The position numbers were made by a program, and so were the translations under genes. Below, piece by piece: positions 28,517-34,722 of a stretch of DNA of 34,722 bases. This DNA is from Magnetospirillum sp. UT-4. Its GTDB lineage: Bacteria > Pseudomonadota > Alphaproteobacteria > Rhodospirillales > Magnetospirillaceae. Under the pieces are notes generated by a model. That model worked only from the letters and a program-made list of their open reading frames with translations. It searched no databases and was not told the DNA's origin. Position 1 is the stretch's first letter; each line of letters starts with the position of its first letter. The DNA is taken from positions 61,485 to 96,206 of the forward strand of contig NZ_LR746523.1 of NCBI RefSeq assembly GCF_902729435.1, in the 5' to 3' direction.

Positions 28517-29737
28517 CTACAGCCGCGCCGCCAATATGCCGGCGATCTCGTCGTCGGTCAGCACCACCGGGTTGGTCTTCATGGAATTGCCGCCCGACGC
28601 CGCCACCACCCGGGGAATGTCGGCCGCTGTCATGCCGAAGGCCGACAGGCGCGGCATCTCCAGGTCCTCGACCCAGCGCTCCAGGGTGTCGTCCAGCATG
28701 AGCAGCCCGTCGCCCGAGCATACCCGCGCGTGCCCCATCAGCAGGGCGCCGACCTTGGCGTAGCGGGGAAGGGCGGGGCCGAAGGGATCGCGCTCGAACA
28801 GCGCCTCGACATTGGCGCGGGTGGCCTCGGCCAGCAGGGTGCCGCACACCACGCCATGGGGAATGGGGAAGAAGGCGCCCAGCGGCGAGGCCAGGCCGTG
28901 CACCGCCCCCAGACCGGTATGGGCCAGGCAGATGCCCGAGGCCAGAGCCGCGAAGGCCATGCGCGAGCGGCCCGAACGGGCCTCGTCGTCGTTGCCGTCC
29001 AACGCGGCTTCGCCGCTGCCATTGAGCGCCGCGAAGAAGCCCTGGGCCACCGCCTCCATGCCGGCCCAGGCCAGCGCGTCGGTGACCGGATTGGCGCCGG
29101 TCGAGGTGTAGGATTCCAGCAGCTGGGTGAAGGCGTCCATGCCGTTGGCGGCCATGACGGCGCGCGGGCAGCCCTCCAGCAGCAGCGGATCGACCAAGGC
29201 CAGCGCCGGCATCAGCAGGTCGTGGCGGAACGAGCGCTTGAAGCCGTCCGTGCCGATGCTGGAGATGACCGCGTTGCGGGTCGCCTCGCATCCCGTCCCG
29301 GCGGTGGTGGGAACCGCCACCACGGGTAGCGCCGGCCCATGGTAGGGAAGGCCGCGGCCGACGATTTCCAGATGGTCCAGCACCTTGGCGCCGGTGGGCA
29401 GCAGGCCGGCGACGGCCTTGGCGGCATCCAGCGCGCTGCCGCCGCCGATGCCCACCACCACCGCGATGCCGGCGCCTTGCAAGGCGGCGACGGCCCCGTC
29501 CACCAGCGCCGGTTCGGGCTCGCCCGGCACCGCCAGGGTCTCGACGCCGACGCCGGCCGCCGCCAGTCCGTCCATCAGCGGCCGCCAATGGGGGCCGCCC
29601 TGGAACGAGCGGGCGCCGGTGACGATCAGCACGCGGCGCCCCAGGGCGGCGATCTCGGCGGGCAGCCGGGCGAGGGAGCCCTCGCCGAAGACGATGCGCG
29701 GCAGGCGGGACAGGGCGAAGGCGGGAAGCGGCTGCAC
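28517..29737 (-). CDS. Iron-containing alcohol dehydrogenase
   Basis: A 406-aa group III alcohol dehydrogenase, oxidising an alcohol or reducing an aldehyde with NAD(P). The cofactor loop is GIGGGSALDAAKAVAG. Metal ligands are placed as in the family: Asp in NPVTDALA-type context, and histidines in CLAHTGLGAVHGLASPLG and PIPHGVVCG. The substrate cannot be told from sequence. The frame is open far upstream to 30034, overlapping the Cache gene; GTG 29737 (MQPLPAFALSRLPRIVFGEG) gives a normal-length protein. It is divergent from the Cache-domain gene, with about 70 nt between starts holding AT-rich TATATT-like boxes. Confidence 0.92.
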   Translation of the reverse strand: MQPLPAFALSRLPRIVFGEGSLARLPAEIAALGRRVLIVTGARSFQGGPHWRPLMDGLAAAGVGVETLAVPGEPEPALVDGAVAALQGAGIAVVVGIGGGSALDAAKAVAGLLPTGAKVLDHLEIVGRGLPYHGPALPVVAVPTTAGTGCEATRNAVISSIGTDGFKRSFRHDLLMPALALVDPLLLEGCPRAVMAANGMDAFTQLLESYTSTGANPVTDALAWAGMEAVAQGFFAALNGSGEAALDGNDDEARSGRSRMAFAALASGICLAHTGLGAVHGLASPLGAFFPIPHGVVCGTLLAEATRANVEALFERDPFGPALPRYAKVGALLMGHARVCSGDGLLMLDDTLERWVEDLEMPRLSAFGMTAADIPRVVAASGGNSMKTNPVVLTDDEIAGILAARL

Positions 29738-29810
29738 GGGCGTGTCTTTCAGCGTAAACTTATGTATATTAGCACACCATGATGACCGCTCCGAGGGGGA
29801 GAGCAAGACG

Positions 29811-30314
29811 ATGTTGCCTGCACGACTGATCGCCATGGCGCTGTTCGCCCTGGTTCCGCTGGCGGCCGCGCCGGCCCACGCCCAGACCGCGCCGCCGCCG
29901 GCTGCCGCCCAGGCGGTCGAGCCGCCGCGCCACTCCGCCGAAGAGGTCGCCGCGTTCGTCAACGAGGCCGTCGAGTTCATGAAGAAGGTCGGGCCGGAAA
30001 AGGCCTTCGCCGCCTTCAACAACCCCAAGGGCAAGTGGATCGACGGCGATCTCTATATCTTCGTGTTCGACATGAAGGGCGTCTACAAGGCCACCGGCTA
30101 CCGCCCCGAGCGCACCGGCACCGACGCCTGGAAGATGACCGACGCCGCCGGCCAGCTGGTGGTGCAGGAAATCGTCAAGCGGGCCAAGCGCCACGGCACC
30201 AGCACCGTCGACTACCTGTGGAAGAACCCGCTGACCGGCAAGCTGGAGAACAAGACCTCGTACGTGGTCCACAGCGGCGATTACGTGGTCGGCGCCGGCT
30301 ACTACCACAAGTAG
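29811..30314 (+). CDS. Periplasmic single-Cache-domain protein
   Basis: A 167-aa protein with a signal peptide (MLPARLIAMALFALVPLAAAPAHAQ) and one small-molecule-binding Cache domain: FVNEAVEFMKKVGPEKAF, KGKWIDGDLYIFVFDMKG, VQEIVKRAKRHGTSTVDYLW and SYVVHSGDYVVGAGYYH. It has no kinase, chemoreceptor or cyclase part, so it probably works as a soluble binding protein. GGGGGAGAG lies upstream of the ATG. It meets the solute-binding protein gene tail to tail, 9 nt apart. Confidence 0.85.
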   Translation: MLPARLIAMALFALVPLAAAPAHAQTAPPPAAAQAVEPPRHSAEEVAAFVNEAVEFMKKVGPEKAFAAFNNPKGKWIDGDLYIFVFDMKGVYKATGYRPERTGTDAWKMTDAAGQLVVQEIVKRAKRHGTSTVDYLWKNPLTGKLENKTSYVVHSGDYVVGAGYYHK

Positions 30315-30323
30315 GTCGCAGCC

Positions 30324-31070
30324 CTATTCGACGCCCTTCTCGGCGCCGTAACGGTCCTTGATCGAGCGGATCAGGGAGCCGTTGGCGGCCATCCAGGCAT
30401 CGAACTCGGCGATCACCTGCGGCGCGGTCGCCGAGGACAGCATGTAATGGTCGCGGGTGTGCGGCAGGCCGGGGTCGAACACCAGCGTGCCGGCCATGTT
30501 CAGCGTCGTCGCCAGCACGTGGTTGGCGACCGCGACGCTGACATAGGCGCCGTCCACGTGCCCCACCGCCGCCTGGCGCAGCAACAGCTCCATCCGGGGA
30601 TTCTCCTTCAGCGTCACACTGCCGGACTTGACCCGGTCGAGCCAGGAATAGGGCGTGAAGCCGGCGACCGTGCCCAGGGTGCGGACGCCGTCGGCGCCGC
30701 GGCCGAGATTGGCGGTGCGCACCATCACCCCATCGATATAGGCGATCACCGGCTTGCTGTAGCTGACCGTCAATCCCTGCTTGGTCTCGGCCGACCAGAA
30801 CGGGCTGTCGGGAAACTTGAGGTCGATGCCGCCCGCCGCCAACTCGGCGAACAGCCGCTTGATCGGCATCGGCCGATAGACCAGGCGATAGCCGCGGGCG
30901 GCGGCGAAGGCGTCCAGGATGTCGCGGGCGGCGCCCACGTACTCGCCCTCTCGCATGGCATAGAGGGGGAAATATTCCAGTTCCTCGACGCCGACCACCA
31001 GATCGCGCTCGGCGGCGCGGGCGCCCAGGCCGGTCAGCAGGACGGCAAGCAGAACGATGATGCGCAGCAC
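30324..31070 (-). CDS. Periplasmic solute-binding protein, family 3-like
   Basis: A 248-aa protein with a signal peptide (MLRIIVLLAVLLTGLGARAA) and the two-lobe family 3 fold: LVVGVEELEYFPLYAMREGEY, GAARDILDAFAAARG, MPIKRLFAELAAGGIDLKFP, and a hinge region after VRTANLG. No permease or ATPase gene is adjacent, as is common for orphan family 3 proteins that act as sensors or with distant transporters. Ligand unknown. A 17-bp perfect palindrome lies 23 nt upstream of the ATG and could be an operator. Confidence 0.85.
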   Translation of the reverse strand: MLRIIVLLAVLLTGLGARAAERDLVVGVEELEYFPLYAMREGEYVGAARDILDAFAAARGYRLVYRPMPIKRLFAELAAGGIDLKFPDSPFWSAETKQGLTVSYSKPVIAYIDGVMVRTANLGRGADGVRTLGTVAGFTPYSWLDRVKSGSVTLKENPRMELLLRQAAVGHVDGAYVSVAVANHVLATTLNMAGTLVFDPGLPHTRDHYMLSSATAPQVIAEFDAWMAANGSLIRSIKDRYGAEKGVE

Positions 31071-31081
31071 AGCCCGTTTCC

Positions 31082-31206
31082 CCTAGCGTGGCGATTCTGA
31101 AGTTCGCATCGTAATGCGAACTTCAGAATCACCACACAATTCAGCACGTTAGTGGCCTGCTTATCCCAGAATTCCGCAATGCGAATTTCTGGGGCAGGAC
31201 GCTAGG
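31082..31206. repeat. Double-hairpin element with inverted ends
   Basis: The block runs from CCTAGCGT (31082-31089) to its exact inverse ACGCTAGG (31199-31206). Near the left end is a perfect 17-bp palindrome around CGTA (31093-31109 with 31114-31130); near the right end a 14-bp imperfect palindrome (about 31165-31192) shares the ATGCGAA(C/T)TTC core. The outer 28 nt of each end are inverted copies at 20 of 28 positions. It occupies most of the 182-nt gap between the solute-binding protein start and the multi-TM protein stop. Confidence 0.7.
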
Positions 31207-31252
31207 TTGTGAAAACAGCATACCAAGTGCTGTGTGTTTCCACCACTGGTGT

Positions 31253-31984
31253 TTATTCCGGCTTGCGGGCGGCCAAGGGCGTGACGGTGTCGCGCAGCTC
31301 GGTCCATACCAGGCCGAAATAGCCGGCACTGACCGCCAGGCCGAGGAACGAGACCAGGTACTGGACGACGCCGGCGGCGAAGGTGAAGGCCGGCCCGTCG
31401 GGCAGCTGGACGGCGACGTCGGCCCAGGCCAGGGTGACGAACAGGAACGGCAGGTTGACCAGCACGTAGCCCAGCCCGACCGCCAGGCCTCCGGCCGCCA
31501 CCATCTCGGCCAGCGAGGCCTTGCCTTCGCCGCGCCGGGCCAGGGCCAGATGGGGCAGCAGCAGCAGCATCGGCCCGAACAGCAGCTGGAACAGCTGGGT
31601 GCCGGCGAAGGCCAGGGCGTGGGCATTGGCGACGCCCTCGAGGACGATCCCCAGCAGGGTCGCCACCGCCCCTTCGAAGCCCAGCATCAGCTGGTATGCG
31701 CCGGCCCAGGCGAAGGCGCGCCAGCCCAGCACCAGCACCACCGGGCCGGCCGGGCGTTCGCCGGTGGCCGCGAAGCGCTGCCAGGCATGGCCGAACAGGC
31801 CGACCGCAATGGCCGAGACCACCAGCGCGGCTATCTGGGAGCCTGGGAACGGCAGGCCGCGCCCGGCATGGGCGGCCAGGGCGAGGGCGAACCAGGGCGC
31901 GGCCAGGCGCAGCAGGGCGGCCGGCTCTGCGGCGGGCAGGCCGAAGGCCTTGACCACCTGGGGAGAGAAACGGGTGAGGCTCAT
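31253..31984 (-). CDS. Multi-spanning membrane protein, function unknown
   Basis: A 243-aa protein with about six hydrophobic segments (for example [88 protein letters not shown]) and short charged loops. I do not recognise a domain. The frame is open to 32215 but ATG 31984 is the likely start. It begins 5 nt downstream of the zeta-like gene's stop, so the two are coupled. Confidence 0.8.
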   Translation of the reverse strand: MSLTRFSPQVVKAFGLPAAEPAALLRLAAPWFALALAAHAGRGLPFPGSQIAALVVSAIAVGLFGHAWQRFAATGERPAGPVVLVLGWRAFAWAGAYQLMLGFEGAVATLLGIVLEGVANAHALAFAGTQLFQLLFGPMLLLLPHLALARRGEGKASLAEMVAAGGLAVGLGYVLVNLPFLFVTLAWADVAVQLPDGPAFTFAAGVVQYLVSFLGLAVSAGYFGLVWTELRDTVTPLAARKPE

Positions 31985-31989
31985 GGGGG

Positions 31990-32310
31990 CTATTCGGGGT
32001 CCTTGGCCTGATGCTTCAGCTGGCGGCGCGCCTCGTGCAGCAGGTGGGCCAGCTTCTCGCGGACCTCGTGCGCCGAGACCTTGCCCTTGAGGTCGTGGGC
32101 GAGGCGGCGGATCACCGGCTCGTCGTCGTCGTGGCTGGACTCGTGGCTGTGGACCACGTCGTGGGCGTAGTCGTGCGCCGCCTGGCCGATCAGGCCGAGA
32201 AGCTCGGCCGCCCACATCCCGGCCATGCGGTTGCGCTGCGATTTGAGGTGGGGCTCCAGCGCCGCCTCGCCGTCGCCGTCGCCGGACTTGCGCTTACGAT
32301 CGAACAGCAT
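31990..32310 (-). CDS. DUF1476 protein, ATPase-inhibitor zeta-subunit-like
   Basis: A 106-aa helical protein whose centre and C-terminus resemble the alphaproteobacterial F1-ATPase inhibitor zeta subunit: [42 protein letters not shown] and [15 protein letters not shown] align with the usual RNKLLGLWAAEKLGL, DDDVLRKVL and HQVRRKMDELL. The N-terminal segment, which in true zeta (FDxRExAFExKFAHD) does the inhibiting, is replaced by [20 protein letters not shown], so inhibition of ATP synthase is doubtful. GGGAG precedes the ATG. It is followed 5 nt later by a membrane protein gene and divergent from lepA. Confidence 0.75.
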   Translation of the reverse strand: MLFDRKRKSGDGDGEAALEPHLKSQRNRMAGMWAAELLGLIGQAAHDYAHDVVHSHESSHDDDEPVIRRLAHDLKGKVSAHEVREKLAHLLHEARRQLKHQAKDPE

Positions 32311-32478
32311 GGACACGCTCCCGCTAGGTCTGGACTCAATTCTACCCTGACCGCGGCCGCCGCGGAAGTGCCGCGGCCGCGCATCTCCCATGGTGCCGGC
32401 GATGGGCAATCGCGCGGGCTTCCCAAACCGTGCCCAATTCCCTATGTTCCGCCCAGATTTCGAAAGCCGCGAAGACCC

Positions 32479-34281
32479 ATGACCAAGCTCGCCCACATCC
32501 GCAACTTCGCCATCATCGCCCATATCGACCACGGCAAGTCGACCCTGGCCGATCGCCTGATCCAGTCCTGCGGCGCCATCGAGGCGCGCGAGATGAAGGA
32601 ACAGATCCTCGATTCCATGGACATCGAGCGCGAGCGCGGCATCACCATCAAGGCCCAGACCGTCCGCCTGGACTATACCGCCAAGGACGGCAAGACCTAC
32701 CAGCTCAACCTGATGGACACGCCCGGTCACGTCGACTTCGCCTACGAGGTCAGCCGCTCGCTGGCCGCCTGCGAGGGCTCGCTGCTGGTGGTCGATGCCA
32801 GCCAGGGGGTCGAGGCGCAGACCCTGGCCAATGTCTACCACGCCCTGGATGCCGGCCACGAGGTGGTGCCGATCCTCAACAAGATCGACCTGCCGGCGGC
32901 CGAGCCCGAGCGCATCAAGCAGCAGATCGAGGACGTCATCGGCCTCGACACCACCGACGCGGTGATGATCTCGGCCAAGACCGGCATCGGCATCGGCGAC
33001 GTGCTCGAGGCCCTGGTCACCCGCCTGCCGCCGCCCGAGGGCGAGGAGGGCGAGCCGCTGCAGGCCCTGCTGGTGGATTCGTGGTACGATTCCTATCTCG
33101 GCGTCATCATCCTGGTGCGGATCAAGAACGGCGTCCTGAAGAAGGGCCAGAAAATCCGCATGATGGCCTCGGGCGCCGCCTATCAGGTCGACAGCGTCGG
33201 CTATTTCACCCCCAAGCTGATCCAGTGCAACGAGCTGAAGCCGGGCGAGATGGGCTTCTTCACCGCCGGCATCAAGGCGGTGGCCGACACCAAGGTCGGC
33301 GACACCGTCACCGACGACAAGAAGCCGGCGGCGCAGCCCCTGCCCGGGTTCAAGCCCAGCGTGCCGGTGGTGTGGTGCGGCCTGTTCCCCATCGACGCCG
33401 CCGATTACGAGGATCTGCGCGACAGCCTCGCCAAGCTGCGCCTCAACGACGCCAGCTTCCAGTACGAGCCCGAGACCTCGGCGGCGCTGGGCTTCGGCTT
33501 CCGCTGCGGGTTCCTGGGGTTGCTGCACCTGGAGATCATCCAGGAACGGCTCGAGCGCGAGTTCAACCTCGACCTCATCACCACGGCGCCCAGCGTGGTC
33601 TACCGCGTCCATCTCACCAACGGCGAGATGATGGAGCTGCACAACCCCGCCGACATGCCCGATCCCGGCCGCATCGACCACATGGAAGAGCCCTGGATCA
33701 AGGCCACCATCATGGTGCCGGACGAGTATCTGGGGCCGGTGCTGACCCTGTGCACCGAACGGCGCGGCCAGCAGCTCGACCTCACCTATGCCGGCCAGCG
33801 GGCGATGGCGGTCTACAAGCTGCCGCTGAACGAGGTGGTGTTCGACTTCTACGACCGCCTGAAATCCATCAGCCGCGGCTATGCCAGCTTCGACTACGAG
33901 GTGGATTCCTACGCCATGAGCGAGCTGGTCAAGGTCTCGATCCTGGTCAACCAGGACCCCGTCGATGCGCTGTCCTTCGTCGTCCACAAGGCCAATGCCG
34001 AAAGCCGCGGCCGCGGCATCTGCCAGCGGCTCAAGGACCTGATCCCGCGCCAGATGTTCCAGATCGCCATCCAGGCGGCCATCGGCGGCCGCATCGTCGC
34101 CCGCGAGAGCATCAGCGCGCTCAGGAAGGACGTCACCGCCAAGTGCTATGGCGGCGACGCCACCCGCAAGCGCAAGTTGCTGGAGAAGCAGAAGGAAGGC
34201 AAGAAGCGCATGCGCCAGTTCGGCAAGGTGGAAATCCCGCAGAGCGCCTTCCTCGCCGCCCTCAAGATGGGCGACGACTAA
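32479..34281 (+). CDS. lepA: Translation elongation factor 4
   Basis: A 600-aa translational GTPase that can back-translocate or remodel ribosomes. G motifs are [28 protein letters not shown] and the SAKTG-type G5, followed by domain II, the EF-G-like domains III and V, and the LepA-specific C-terminal domain ([50 protein letters not shown]). Length is normal. The start is ATG 32479. lepB is not adjacent. Confidence 0.98.
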   Translation: MTKLAHIRNFAIIAHIDHGKSTLADRLIQSCGAIEAREMKEQILDSMDIERERGITIKAQTVRLDYTAKDGKTYQLNLMDTPGHVDFAYEVSRSLAACEGSLLVVDASQGVEAQTLANVYHALDAGHEVVPILNKIDLPAAEPERIKQQIEDVIGLDTTDAVMISAKTGIGIGDVLEALVTRLPPPEGEEGEPLQALLVDSWYDSYLGVIILVRIKNGVLKKGQKIRMMASGAAYQVDSVGYFTPKLIQCNELKPGEMGFFTAGIKAVADTKVGDTVTDDKKPAAQPLPGFKPSVPVVWCGLFPIDAADYEDLRDSLAKLRLNDASFQYEPETSAALGFGFRCGFLGLLHLEIIQERLEREFNLDLITTAPSVVYRVHLTNGEMMELHNPADMPDPGRIDHMEEPWIKATIMVPDEYLGPVLTLCTERRGQQLDLTYAGQRAMAVYKLPLNEVVFDFYDRLKSISRGYASFDYEVDSYAMSELVKVSILVNQDPVDALSFVVHKANAESRGRGICQRLKDLIPRQMFQIAIQAAIGGRIVARESISALRKDVTAKCYGGDATRKRKLLEKQKEGKKRMRQFGKVEIPQSAFLAALKMGDD

Positions 34282-34312
34282 AAGGGACTTGCGGCAGGAA
34301 AGGCGGCGTAAA

Positions 34313-34621
34313 CTAGAAAGTGCCGCCGGTGCGGCGGAAGCGGAAGCGCTTGTTGCGCTTGCGGAAGGCCACCACCATGGCGGTGCCGGCCAGCCCCACC
34401 ATCACCCAGGCCGGCAGGTCGAGCAGCATGCCCGAGGCGGTGGCCAGCAGCGACGGCGCAACGTCGGTGCCATCGGGGGCGCCGCCGGTCAGCAGGGTCA
34501 GCAGGTCGGCGGTGACGATGCCGGAATAATCGGCCGGACCCAGCGCCAGCACGGCGTCGGCCGACGCCATGACCACGGTCAGCGCGATGAGAAACCAGCC
34601 GAGGAAACGTCCGAACATCAT
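34313..34621 (-). CDS. Small membrane protein, function unknown
   Basis: A 102-aa protein with a hydrophobic N-terminus (FGRFLGWFLIALTVVMASADAVLA, possibly a signal peptide or TM) and a second hydrophobic stretch (AWVMVGLAGTAMVVAF) followed by a very basic end (RKRNKRFRFRR). The Trp-hydrophobic-Arg layout recalls protein-sorting tails but lacks the PEP motif, so I do not assign it. It meets lepA tail to tail with 31 nt between. The ATG at 34618 is an equally good start. Confidence 0.65.
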   Translation of the reverse strand: MMFGRFLGWFLIALTVVMASADAVLALGPADYSGIVTADLLTLLTGGAPDGTDVAPSLLATASGMLLDLPAWVMVGLAGTAMVVAFRKRNKRFRFRRTGGTF

Positions 34622-34722
34622 GGTGAACCGGTGGGAAAGATGGCGATTTTCATAAACGCCCTAAGGTTTGCACCCTAGAGGGATAAATTTCAACGCTTTT
34701 CCGCGAGCGCCGCGGATTTCGC

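Overview
The window is a GC-rich alphaproteobacterial chromosome segment, most likely from a Rhodospirillales member close to Magnetospirillum. This rests on protein character (clpS-clpA next to a phasin, split gcvPA/gcvPB, a homologue of the alphaproteobacterial ATPase-inhibitor zeta family), strong GC bias at third codon positions and several families of GC-rich palindromic intergenic repeats. I could not run a search, so the genus is an inference. No rRNA, tRNA, CRISPR array, intact insertion sequence, prophage or magnetosome gene is visible.

Layout: (1) 1-3679: a DinG-type iron-sulfur helicase (-), flanked on its 3' side by a repeat element and divergent from an exported four-EF-hand protein (+). 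(2) 3680-4345: two copies of one palindromic repeat around a fragment of another, then a promoter-to-terminator unit that looks like an undescribed RNA gene of about 260 nt (-). (3) 4346-8751: clpA and clpS (N-degron proteolysis), a phasin with a two-operator promoter, and a lipoprotein, all (-). (4) 8954-11012: a D,D-carboxypeptidase with a SPOR domain, a 28-bp tandem repeat, and a MNT/HEPN toxin-antitoxin pair, all (+). (5) 11007-14486: RNase HII, a CPA2-type cation/proton antiporter and a membrane-anchored spermidine-synthase-like protein in one (-) unit. (6) 14547-15608: an exported DsrE-like protein and an exported thioredoxin-like protein (+). (7) 15800-18529: a sirohydrochlorin chelatase (CbiX type) and uroporphyrinogen-III methyltransferase (-), divergent from a six-TM potassium channel (+). 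(8) 18619-20917: a Mur-ligase divergent from an L,D-carboxypeptidase, suggesting murein peptide recycling. (9) 21366-26000: the glycine cleavage operon gcvT-gcvH-gcvPA-gcvPB (-) behind a tandem glycine riboswitch. (10) 26174-28283: a lipoprotein (-), ispH (+) and a single-domain response regulator (+). (11) 28517-31070: iron-type alcohol dehydrogenase (-), Cache-domain periplasmic protein (+), periplasmic solute-binding protein (-). (12) 31071-34722: a double-hairpin element, a multi-TM protein and a zeta-like DUF1476 protein (-), lepA (+) and a small membrane protein (-).

Most genes are housekeeping or metabolic. The accessory interest lies between genes: a candidate RNA gene after clpA, a pair of PhaR-like operators bracketing the phasin promoter, a tandem hairpin repeat beside the HEPN/MNT module, at least four families of mobile-looking palindromic repeats concentrated at convergent gene junctions, and a possible leaderless start for the helicase.
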